In this document: one piece after another, positions 54,420-64,000 of the stretch
How the letters are laid out: every line of letters begins with the position of its first letter
Numbering within the stretch: the first letter of the stretch is position 1
DNA from: Icerya purchasi
Lineage: Eukaryota; Arthropoda; Insecta; Hemiptera; Monophlebidae
Reading direction: 5' to 3'
Assembly (NCBI GenBank): GCA_039619475.1
Contig: CM077116.1
Location: 167,913,363-167,977,362, forward strand
Length of the DNA stretch: 64,000 nt
Made by a program: the position numbers and the translations under genes
The notes under the pieces: model-generated
Told to the model about the DNA's origin: nothing
The model's input: the letters and a program-made list of their open reading frames with translations, nothing else
Databases searched by the model: none

Positions 54420-55310
54420 ATAGAAAAAATATAAATACTAATCCAAACTTCCGCACCAACATGACAGAAACTTTGAAATTGACAAAAAAGATGAAATCAA
54501 TACAGTTTTATGTAATTTCAGTCCTAGTAGTGAAGTAACCAATAACTATGGACTGCGAAGCGTACTGAAAAAGAGGAAAGATCAATAAAATTCTGTAAAG
54601 AACAAGACTTTATTGTTACAAATACCTTTCTCAAACTTCTAAATGCAGAATCTACACTTGGAAAGCACCAAGTGATTCTCCAGGAAATGTAATACGAAAC
54701 CAAACTGGTCACGTCTGTCGGCAAAACTTTCCCAAGTGCGGATATAAACTCAGACCATAACCTTCTGTAGCAAAGTTGATAGTAAAACTGGAAAATATTC
54801 AGAAGCCTTCAACAGAAGCGTTTCCCAATTACAAACTGCTGAAAAAATGAAAAATTCAAGTTAAAACTTCAGAAGTCAATTTTATCTGTACTAGTTAAAA
54901 AACTTCTAGGATTTAGAAGGAATGGAAATATCGATAATCACTGCAATCTTCTTAAAAATACAATTTTGAAAGAAGCTACAGTACACGAAGAAATAATAGA
55001 TTTAATTTAGAAAATTAAAGAATTGCACAGAACAATATAGAAAAACTAACAAGGAAATCGGCAAAAAAAATCGAGAAGGAAGAAAAAATAACTGCTAAGA
55101 AACTGAAAGATCGCAAGAAAAACATGATACGTTCAATCTACACAAAATAGTAAAAGAAATATCTGGAGGAGTCTATAGACAAAAAAGACCTGTTACGCTC
55201 AAAGATGAAATGGAAAGACCAATAATAAATGAAGATAATATTCGAAAAAAGTGGGAATCTTATCTAAATCAACTTTTCAATGATATCCACGTGAATCCAA
55301 GCTCAATCGA
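54420..55310 (+). mobile_element. RTE-like LINE fragment (endonuclease end to linker)
   Basis: Interrupted plus-strand frames read as the end of an RTE endonuclease. An FIVTNTFLKLL block is near 54610, and TWKAPSDSPGN lies close to the usual YTWxSP block. NSDHNLL (about 54745-54765) is the terminal Asp-His of the nuclease. The linker holds KRPVTLKDEMERPIINEDNI and KKWESYLNQLFNDI (55180-55285), which match the helix before RT in RTE proteins. It stops at about 55310 before the RT. Confidence 0.65.
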
Positions 55311-55389
55311 AGTTATTATTACTACCGCGTATACAGTCGACGTTATACGACAGCTCGTCTAATATTCTATACATTTATTAAATCATTAT

Positions 55390-56215
55390 CAACATCACCA
55401 TACAAGTTTTAAAATTCATATTTTCCGCTGAGAGAGCACGTAAATAGATGATTGTAATCCTGAACTTCATCGCAATCACATCGGTCGCTATCGGATATTC
55501 CCCATTTATAGAGATTATATTTTGTGCGGGCAGTTTCACTTCTTAGTCTATTCAATGTTTTCCATAGACTGTCATAGTCTGCTCAGTGGAAATTATTTAA
55601 GATCACTTAAGTTATTTAAGTGATTTCCATTGGACAGTGCTTCCGCCTTTGGTCTACCATTTGCTTTTGTATTCCAAATGCGGAAGTCTCTCTTTTCCTG
55701 TAGCACATGTTCGCTTCTCAACCATTCGCAGAAAGCTATACCTTAATCTTGTTTCAGCCAATCTTTCTATATTAATATAACGGGTGTCATTGGCACATTT
55801 AAATGTTTCATTTTTTTTTTTTTTGCAGCCACCTCCCATCGAATTTCTGCGGGGGACGATACTGCTAAGTGTTCGTAAAGTTTCGGCAGAAGACTTGGTC
55901 GTAGAAATCCAGTTATCAGCCGGCATGTCTCGTTCAGGGCCACATCGATCCTTTTGGCGTGTGATGAACAGCCGCACACTCGGCATGCATATTCATCGGT
56001 GAAAGAAATTCTGAAGTTGTTTGCGTTAGCTCCTCAGCTGGAGCCTATCAACTTACGCGTATTATATTTGTTCTGGCCATGGTTTTCATTTTAATTTATT
56101 TGCAGCGCTGTTTGTATGTAAGCGATCTGTCGAGTTTAACGCTTAGATATTTTGGGTTATCTCTTCAGGTCGGTATCTCCTCGATTAATTTGTAGTTGTC
56201 GCTGTGCCTCACGAC
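55390..56215 (-). mobile_element. LINE C-terminal fragment (thumb to zinc finger)
   Basis: On the minus strand a PKYLSVKLDRSLTYKQ-type motif (56110-56160) is followed by IDVALNETCRLITGFL (55890-55945) and LPKLYEHL. A worn stretch ends in WKTLNRLRSETARTKYNLYK (55505-55560) and CDCDEVQDYNHLFTC (55450-55495), a CXC..H..C finger. These blocks are the usual C-terminus of a widespread arthropod LINE group. Frameshifts and stops occur, including an inserted T-run at 55810-55824. Confidence 0.75.
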
Positions 56216-59200
56216 TTTTCAGATGAAAGACACAGGTCACACCGTTTCTAATGAATAGTATATATCTTTCCCATTCATATGGGCTAAACTATCAATGTGT
56301 TTGTGCGCGTGTGTGAGTTATTATCATTAGAAATAACTTTTATTTATGTTTCAGTTAAATACAACTTAATGTTTGAAAATAAAACAAATGCGTTAACAGA
56401 AATATAATGTACGATATAAATATAACATAGAATCGCGATAAATCATAGAGTAAGTTAAACATACTCGTATTTTAGACTAGTTAATGTAGCGCCTTAAAGA
56501 CTAAATGCTGAGTTTGAATTAATATATGCAAAAGAATAATGCTCGTTTCAAACAATGTCTTCCTCTTCAAAAGTATTTTAAATAGCATCAGTTTTTATAC
56601 TATATAAAACTCGTGTTTAAAAAGCCAAAAATGACCTCTATTGTGACGCAAAAATATAGCAGACCAGTGTAATTATTTTCATTTATAACCACAAATATTT
56701 ACTTTATATTATGTACGTTAATTAATAAAGATAAATACGGTAAAAACAACGGTAAGTGAAAAAAAAAAAAAACAGTGGCGCTTAAAATTTATGTAAGCTT
56801 AAATTAATCTCCAACGATACGGTGTATTGTACGCATTAACCTAAATGTATTCTGATTACAAAACATGTTATAAATAGTAATATGATGATATATATTAATT
56901 ACATTTAACATTATAACAATGATGACCTTAATTGTAAAATTCTTAGAAAAGCATTAGTCCAAAAAAAAAAAAAAAAAAAAATCAATGCGATGCCAAATGG
57001 AGGGAAAATAAGATAAGTAAAATAATCTTAAAATTATTTATTCAAATAATGAACTATTAAATTGTTTAACAATAAAACAAGTACTATTTTTTTACATGTT
57101 TTCACTATTAACTTCCCACTCATGATGAAATCTCTAATGAGTGTAAATATTAGTCCAATTTTAACATTTTTTTTTTTTGCTTTAGAGAAGTGTATGAGTA
57201 TAGGTATAAATTTTATATCAAAAACGTTAAAATATTAATTTCGATAACATTAAAAAACTTATCGTATTTTCAACAACAGGTAATTAGTGTTTTGGTACCC
57301 TTCAAAACTCTTCGGAATCACTATCGCATATATTAAACAAGCGGAGAGCTGAGAAGATAAATAACGATTTAAAATTTTTTAATTTAAAATACGTATACTC
57401 TGGAAATGAATATATCAAAGCACGCTATTGTAAACAATTGTCTCTTTAAAGTTAATTTGTTAAAAGAAAATTATTATATTCATTAAAAAAGAACAAAAGT
57501 CATTTAATCTAAGAATAAATAAAACCATGTCCGCAAAATAAAAAATACGTGGTTTAAACGAATTATTTCCCGGTACATTAAATGTTACGTTAAATATTTT
57601 ATCGAAAAAAGTTCATAGTATTCCGACTAAAGAATATGGTAACAAAAAAAAAAAAAAAAAAAAGACAGAAAGATAGACGAAACATTTAGAAATACATAAA
57701 CAATGTTGTAAAAAGGAAGACGCATAATCGGTTGAAGAAGTCTTGATCAGAATCAGGACATCTTCCGATAGACAAAGTATTTGCCATTATTAGCTGACTT
57801 TGAAACTCTTCCGAGTATAGACAAATATTTCAGTGCTATTAAATCAAGGTTAATATGTACACTTTCCTCTTTGCCGTTATTGCACATTACGATGGTATTC
57901 AAAATATTTTTACAAATTAATTTATTAACTTATATAAATACAAAGAAACATAAAAATCATACGTTTGCATTATTCTGAAGACGTTAGGAAGCTGCAGATT
58001 GTAAGTGTTCATCAACAGAGAAGAGAAGACTACTTGGAAGCTACACATGTGTGATTTCTGTGCACAGGAAATACTGATGATTTTTTTATTCGGTCCTTCG
58101 TCTGTAATATAAATTAGAAGAAATTACAATAATTTATCGAATAACCTGAACAACACGTTTTTACAATCTTTTTCAATTACAAAAATTACCGATTGGGCTA
58201 CCAAAATTTCATGACTCCCTTTAGTACCTAAAAATATTAATTTTCACTTTTACTATTATTGACAAAATGGACGCATTATGCCACGCAAAATTACATTACG
58301 CTTTGCACATAAACGCCACTATTCCCGACTTCAAAAAGAAAAGCTTTTCATGGCGTATGTTTTTTGTTTTTTTTTTTTGTTTGTTCGCGCATAACTCGTG
58401 CCCATGTAGAACGATTTTAATGATTCTTTGTTCATTCGAAAGTGTACAGATTAGTGACGGTATCACGAATGAGTATCTGTGAAAACAGATGTAGTTCGTT
58501 TTAGAAATATAAAAGTCGCATCAATTTACATTGGAACAAAACTTGCAAACTACCAATTTTTAATGCAATATATATATATATATATTTTTTTTTTCTTGTT
58601 TGAGTTTTTCCCTGGGCTGTGTATATAGCAACAATTAGGAGTAACAAGGAATGGAATCTGACAAAGAACGCTATACCAAGGATGGAGAAACAATGACAAT
58701 CAACGTCGAAAAATGCCAAACATATGCATCCTGAAAAGAAAAGGAATGACATTGCCAAAGGTAAAAAGGAGTTAGCTGTCCCATCAATTACAGAGCCCAC
58801 AGTAGGAAAAAAGGAATCTGGCTACAAATAATTAAGGAAGAGGAAGAAACACGGGATGTTTAAAAAGCAGTTAGAGCCACCAAGCACTACAGCTATATAA
58901 AACACAGCGCTTAGCGTCCGTAAACAATTATAATAATTTAAAATGTTATCAATGTTAATTACCGTATGAATGCATATAGATTCCAATAAAGAAGCCGGAT
59001 TTGAAATCCGTATAGCGCCATTTACATCACTGACGGAAATATTATGTCTTCGCAATACTACGAAAACTTTTGACCATGTTGAGTGATCCGAATGATTCTT
59101 TGTTTATTAGAAAATAAGAACCGGGTCAGTGGTTGTTATCAGTCCCCGATAAGTATTAAGTGAGACTGGTGGTCAGTAAAATAAACGTTAAAAAAAAAAA

Positions 59201-60456
59201 ATAAAGGAAATTTCCTTAGAGATATGCTTTCTTTACTTAATATAATCGAATAAAAATCAGTCAAAAAATTTTCATTAGAATATAGGAAAGATTCTTGTAA
59301 AATTTTAAAATTAAGAGGTAGATAAATTCGAGTGGTTCAAACTATTACCAACGCTAGTTCCCTATGAACAAGTAGATTCGAATAAAAATAATGAATTTGA
59401 AACTGTAAAATCGCAATTTACAAGCACATCACTAACTGAATGGGAACATTACTTTCGAAGCGATATCCAGTTTTATATAGTATCGAAAGTAGCATGATTT
59501 TGAGTTAGTTTTGGTTCTATTGTCTCCTACTGTCTCCCAAAACAAAAATTTACACTAACAATTGCAAAATAAAATAGTTAAAAAAAAAAAAAAAATCGAC
59601 TTTAAGATTTACTCTAAAAACTTAATGAAAAAACGCTCTAAAAAATAAAAAGTAACCACTCGATGAAAGATAATATATTTCGGCGTAATATACTTAAAGA
59701 TATAATCATTCTTTCTTGTTCGAATTTTGAGTACATTCTCCTAAGCATCTTGAAAGGACAGGTCTTCATAAATTTTCTCCGCTGTATCAAAAATTTCAAC
59801 GACCATGACACTTGTATGCATAATTGTAGAGAATTGAAGACTAACGTTCGTTGCTACGAATACTACGGATCCTTGCAATGAAATCTTACAATAACAAGTT
59901 GCCCGGATATCATTTCTTGTATTTTTAACAGAATTTATAAAATTATAATATTTGAGTTGTAAATAATATTGTCCATTTTCTGTCATTACTTTATTAAAAA
60001 TATTATAAAAACATGTACTACAGAAATTATATTTTAAAAATATTAAAAATATTATAAAAACGTGTACTACAGAAATTATATTTTTAACAAAAATTCTAAT
60101 AAACGGCCAATTTTAATCGGTAGGATAAACGTAAATTCGCCGCTGCTGAGACTTTTTTTCTGATTCTTTTAAATTTCAGGGCCATATGCTCATCCGCTTC
60201 TGGACATATATAATACACACTTTTTTGAACACTGGCATATCTTTTTACGGTTTTCCATCAGCAATATCTTCGTACGCTTTTTATTATCCCCTTCGCCAAT
60301 GTACGGTACATAATTAGTTCCTTTGTGGTGACCCTTAGATCTGCGGAATATTTCTAAAATCTGATGTAGACTAGATCTATTTGTTTCTCTTAAAGAACAC
60401 ACTAATTACATTTTTTTAGTACAACAAGCGGACAGTTAGAAATATCAAATACCAAA
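56216..60456. other. AT-rich unassigned DNA
   Basis: No transposon protein or host gene recognised in either strand. A-runs are at 56758, 56959 and 57643, and a (TA)n tract at 58568-58586. A diverged direct duplication is seen at 58965-59045 against 59355-59445. A 49-bp tandem repeat is at 59994-60085. The 99-codon hydrophobic minus frame at 58501-58800 has no motif. Confidence 0.4.
59994..60085. repeat. Tandem duplication, ~49-bp period
   Basis: AAAAATATTATAAAAACATG and AAAAATATTATAAAAACGTG, each followed by TACTACAGAAATTATATTTT. Confidence 0.85.
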
Positions 60457-60825
60457 GTCGTCGCGATAGCTTAGTTGTTAGAGCGCTTGGCTTCCGTTAT
60501 AGAAGTCTCCGGTTCGATCCCGGAACAGAAATCATCACGAAAAATTAAATTATAAAATAATCGCTAATAGATTTATGTGGAAAGCAATGGCAAACATGCG
60601 TATGCGTGCTAGCCCCAGTACACAGCAGACATACATGGGACTGCATTTGCACATAACGATATAAATCAAACAATCACAATATCAGTTCCGAAAATGTAGT
60701 CTTGTACACATTCGTACTGCATATAAACAATCGCCATGAACACTATATGCCTATGTCAGTACAGCCGAAATGTTTGAATAGGTAGCCTCCGGCGCTCAGT
60801 AATTAAGTATAATGAATCAAAGTTG
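60457..60825 (+). mobile_element. SINE-A copy 2 (tRNA-derived)
   Basis: The head GTCGTCGCGATAGCTTAGTT has A box TAGCTTAGTTGTTAGAG, and the B box GGTTCGATCCC is at 60511-60521. The ~300-bp body matches copy 1 at 7514-7865. It is better preserved at the head than copy 1. The tRNA-like part resembles that of SINE-B (AGAGCGCTTG(G/A)CTTCCG), so the two families may share a tRNA ancestor or a common head. Confidence 0.8.
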
Positions 60826-61380
60826 AGCTGAGCTACTTCAAAGGGCACGACATATGTTAATTCTCCAAAAAAAAAAAATTAATAGAACTAAATATAATTA
60901 ACTCGGATATATGTGAATGTGGAAAACAAGAAAAATCTATTGAAAATTTAGAATTTCACATTAAAAAACAAAGGAAGAGAAGAACTGTTTAAAGAAATCG
61001 TCCCCGAATCTGCCAATTCATATTAATCAAATAATCAGTGAACCGATAGCAAATGCAGCTGTAGAATTATGCTAATTTTTAAAAAACAATCGTGTTAATA
61101 TGTATTTATGTCTGAGATATAAACATACTTCGATCGAAAAAATTGGCTAAATGGGTAATAATATCGCGATAAAAAAAAAAAAAAAATCAAATTACCCCCG
61201 TAGGCTTAAAGCTGCTCTACAGGGGTTCGAGAAATTTAGCTTTTAAACAGCTCAATATATTTTCCCACTTAAAATAACTTTTGCATACTATTTCTAAAAT
61301 GTTTATACCTCACTTAGGCCAATATTAAAAAAACAAAAAAGAAGACAAAAAAACGATGATTTTACCAACGGCGTATGTAG
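60826..61380. other. AT-rich unassigned DNA
   Basis: No motif recognised. Confidence 0.4.
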
Positions 61381-61385
61381 TCTGT

Positions 61386-61752
61386 CAAGCGAAAGAAGTC
61401 CGTTTAAGTTTCGTTGCCGAGTGTAAATGTTGCTCAAAGTAGCGTACTACCACCAACAGGACGCGTATTAATAATACATATTACCGAAAAAAGTCATATT
61501 GCCACCTCGCCTGTTATTCCTCCCATTCTCGGAAGCAGTAACCTCGTTTTTGTTTCATCTCTGTACGTTCATCTGTTGCTTCTTTCCGACCTGTTCTGAT
61601 CCAGGCGGACCACCACGTGGTGTGTTAACAGAACAAGTGTTAAATCTGATATAGGCGATCGATTGAAGGTTCATCTGAGGTTCGCTGAATTCGTGACGTC
61701 AGCGCGTTTCAGTTATTTTACAAACGGACTTCTTTTGCTTGACAGACGATAA
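61386..61752. mobile_element. TIR-bearing MITE, ~367 bp
   Basis: Terminal inverted repeats: left GTCTGTCAAGCGAAAGAAGT-CCGTTT (61381-61406), right read inward GTCTGTCAAGCAAAAGAAGT-CCGTTT (61727-61752). They differ at one base of 26. The inside is moderately GC-rich with no long ORF. The target duplication is not evident (left flank GCGTATGTA, right flank GATAACTT), so the superfamily is open. Confidence 0.8.
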
Positions 61753-62364
61753 CTTCTCAAGTTAAATCGATAATAGAATGTAAATAATTCAAAGTGTCTG
61801 TATTTATACTCTACTCATCAATACTACGTTAAAACCGATTCTTCAAATGTCTAGAAATGCATTTGGCGAGTGTACGTTGTGCAAAACAATGTCCTTATCT
61901 ACATTTACATCAAGTGTTGCGTAATAATACGAAATATTCCTGAAATTCAAGTTTTCGTCTAAAGTTATTTTAATTAAGGAGTTATAATGTCGATTTGCTT
62001 ACGACATATGTCGCATACATTTATGGAACACCATATGGCTATACACTCCTAAAATTTAATCATCACACTCGTATCTTCCTTAATGTTTCGTGAACGAGAA
62101 TATAACATTTTATATACGGGCAATACTGTTTGAACATTTTTAGAGTGATTTTTCACCAGTTCATTTACTACAGTTTTGAGAAATGTCCGAAAGTCAAATG
62201 AATCTGTTCACAGTTCTACGATACCATTCGTGCATCTGCCAATAAGGAAATCAACACGTAAAAATTCGAAATTAAATGTAGAAAGCTGACGACGTAGTTC
62301 ATAAATTGGTTATTTACTTATAATAAAACTCCATTTTTATCTCTCATTTCAGTTTTCTTCTTCA

Positions 62365-62490
62365 ATTTTCAACAATCGTCCTTCTACTCTTTTCTACTTT
62401 ATATTCCCTTATTTCCTTTTGCTTCTGTCTGTTCTGCAATTATTTTTTCCTCTATCCTTAAATGTCTAAGAATAGAACTTTATTTGCTCT
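62365..62490. repeat. Repeat shared with 21070-21185 (opposite strand)
   Basis: See 21070-21185. The two copies are in inverse orientation 41 kb apart. Confidence 0.6.
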
Positions 62491-62628
62491 TTCTTCCCAC
62501 TTTTTGGACAATGTGCTTATTGACAAACCTATTAAAAAATAAATAAAATAAGCTGTACGAGAAACTGATGTAACCAACACGGTTTTAACTAAAAAATAAT
62601 ATAAAACAGTAAAAAGATCCTTATAAGA

Positions 62629-62767
62629 ACCTAAGATTTCACAGAATAAACAAGAACATTTTCAGGGGAAGACCATCATCGACTTCACAAATGTAGAAAA
62701 AAATTTGTTAGGCCGAAAATGGGTTTTGCCTAAAAACCTTTTTTTTTACTTTGTGAAATCTTAGTTT
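62629..62767. repeat. Small inverted repeat
   Basis: CTAAGATTTCACA (about 62631-62643) pairs with TGTGAAATCTTAG (about 62752-62764). The ~110 bases between them include AAAACCTTTTTTTTTACTT. MITE-like hairpin or chance. Confidence 0.45.
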
Positions 62768-63384
62768 GTTGCATTATTTTATTTTATATTACTTTAACAA
62801 ACAGAATAGGCTTTTAAAAAATAACATTTTCCCGCTATTCCAAGCATTCGCTCAAACATATCAAAATAACTTTTCTGTTATAACAAATAAATAATAATAA
62901 AAACGATAAAAATAATAACAATAAAAGTAGAATGGAAGCGTATATTTTATTCCCACTAATTCTATCAACCTAACAGTTACCGTTACGAATTACTATAACG
63001 AAAAACAGTAAAGCCGTGAACTGACAAGTAATAAAAATGCTTTTAAACAGCATTTAAATTATTATGAAAATAAGTATTATTTAATGAAATATATTTTTCA
63101 ATGATGCCCCGTATAAATTCGGAGCCATGTCATTATTTTTATGGAGAAATAATTTAACGCTTTCACTTCATCGGGTTGAGGGCGTTAAATTCTAGTTTTT
63201 CTTTTTCTTATGTAAATAAATTGTTGCGAGTTGAAAATGTCAGTTTCGGACCACAAAAAATAAAATTTAAAAAAACACGGGGTACATAGAAAAATGAACA
63301 AAAACATTGAATAACGAAATAATATGAAAGTATTAAAGAAAGCATCAAGGAAAAAATAAAAAAACATCTATTTTGCAGTAAAAT

Positions 63385-63465
63385 TCGCTGCAACACGGTA
63401 ATCTAACATTAAAGATATTCGGTTTCTAAACCAGAAGTTGCGGGCTCAAAAGTGCGTCTCATTTA
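63385..63465 (+). repeat. Degenerate tRNA-like / SINE-head-like stretch
   Basis: The order resembles a worn tRNA: ACGGTAATCTAACATTAAAG, then CGGTTTCTAAACCAGAAGTT and GCGGGCTCAAAAG. B box and acceptor are poor, so at best it is a pseudogene or SINE head. Confidence 0.3.
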
Positions 63466-64000
63466 AGACTCAAAATTGCTGGTCTACTCAGCCTACAATA
63501 ACTGCGTACCAGAGAAATCACGCGAAAACGTAATGACGGATCCGATGAGAAAGAAACTGATTTAATTATTCTCTTCACATTCATTACGACACTTACCGAA
63601 ATACGGATGAAAATTGTTTTTATATTATTTATTTATTGTTTTAAATATATCTTTTGATAATTTACTCCTTTATTTTATTCTTAATGAGTTCATCTGACTT
63701 AATGACTCTCCACCCGTGTCAGGCGAAGCAATGTCACCGTTCGCGTTTAAAATTATGCGCACAATGATTCCTCCACTGAAAACTCCTCTAACGATCAGAC
63801 TCCTCAACCTATAAAATCACTATCGATAACTGTACAGATACAAAATCAGAACCGCATCAGAACAATTCCTCTGAACCTATGCAAGGTGCAAACTAACCTG
63901 ATTCATAGAAGCAAGTTGAACAAAAAATGTCACCGATGCACGGTGCTTCACAACAAAGCAAAATGAATCACTATAAGTTCTCTGCCCACTAAGGAAAAAA

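Larger units (their letters stand above)
61753..64000. other. AT-rich unassigned DNA with small repeats
   Basis: Holds the repeat shared with 21070-21185 (62365-62490), an inverted repeat at 62629-62767 and a degenerate tRNA-like stretch near 63390-63460. No gene recognised. Confidence 0.4.

Noticed and set aside
58501..58800. 99-codon hydrophobic minus-strand ORF
   Set aside because: Composition follows from AT-rich DNA and a (TA)n tract; no conserved motif.

Overview
The window looks like heterochromatin-like or intergenic DNA from an arthropod, most likely an insect. It is AT-rich, has no operons, no ribosome-binding sites and no long intron-free host genes. Nearly every recognisable coding stretch belongs to a eukaryotic transposable element (TE). 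I could not assign the insect order, and I found no intact host gene, rRNA gene, CRISPR array or functional tRNA gene.

Layout. 0-10 kb: decayed pieces of an RNase H-bearing LINE (called family A here) on both strands, one family B reverse-transcriptase (RT) piece, and two tRNA-derived SINE families (SINE-A, SINE-B). 10-12.9 kb: a GC-rich island and unassigned DNA with short tandem repeats. 12.9-19.5 kb: a degenerate ~20-bp minisatellite, a Polinton/adintovirus-like protein-primed family B DNA polymerase (pseudogene) split by a LINE (family D), a family A fragment, then a piggyBac-like transposase pseudogene that itself carries a hAT-type MITE. 19.5-25.5 kb: R1-like, RLE-type and RTE-type LINE ends, plus a short stretch that resembles a Rickettsiales (Wolbachia-type) alpha/beta hydrolase, fused to an RTE tail. 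25.8-33.3 kb: a long family B LINE on the minus strand, into which a Penelope-like element (PLE) inserted; that PLE was in turn hit by a family A LINE. 35.4-43.7 kb: a family A LINE with an open 838-codon ORF2 (minus), next to an almost complete family B LINE (plus) with ORF1 and ORF2 each interrupted by one nonsense codon. 43.7-52 kb: a ~500-bp fold-back repeat, a family D LINE with a small nested insert, and a family C LINE. 52.7-56.2 kb: SINE-B, an intact mariner with perfect terminal repeats, an RTE LINE and another LINE end. 56-64 kb: mostly AT-rich DNA with SINE-A, a TIR-bearing MITE and small repeats.

How the parts relate. The genes here do not form a pathway. Their relative ages can be read from nesting and target-site duplications: family B LINE before PLE before family A LINE; polB before family D LINE; piggyBac before hAT MITE. 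The youngest autonomous elements look like the mariner at 53.1-54.4 kb and the LINEs at 35.4-43.7 kb. The points most worth checking are the bacterial-type hydrolase remnant, the PLE whose two terminal repeats both carry a hammerhead-ribozyme core, and the intact mariner.
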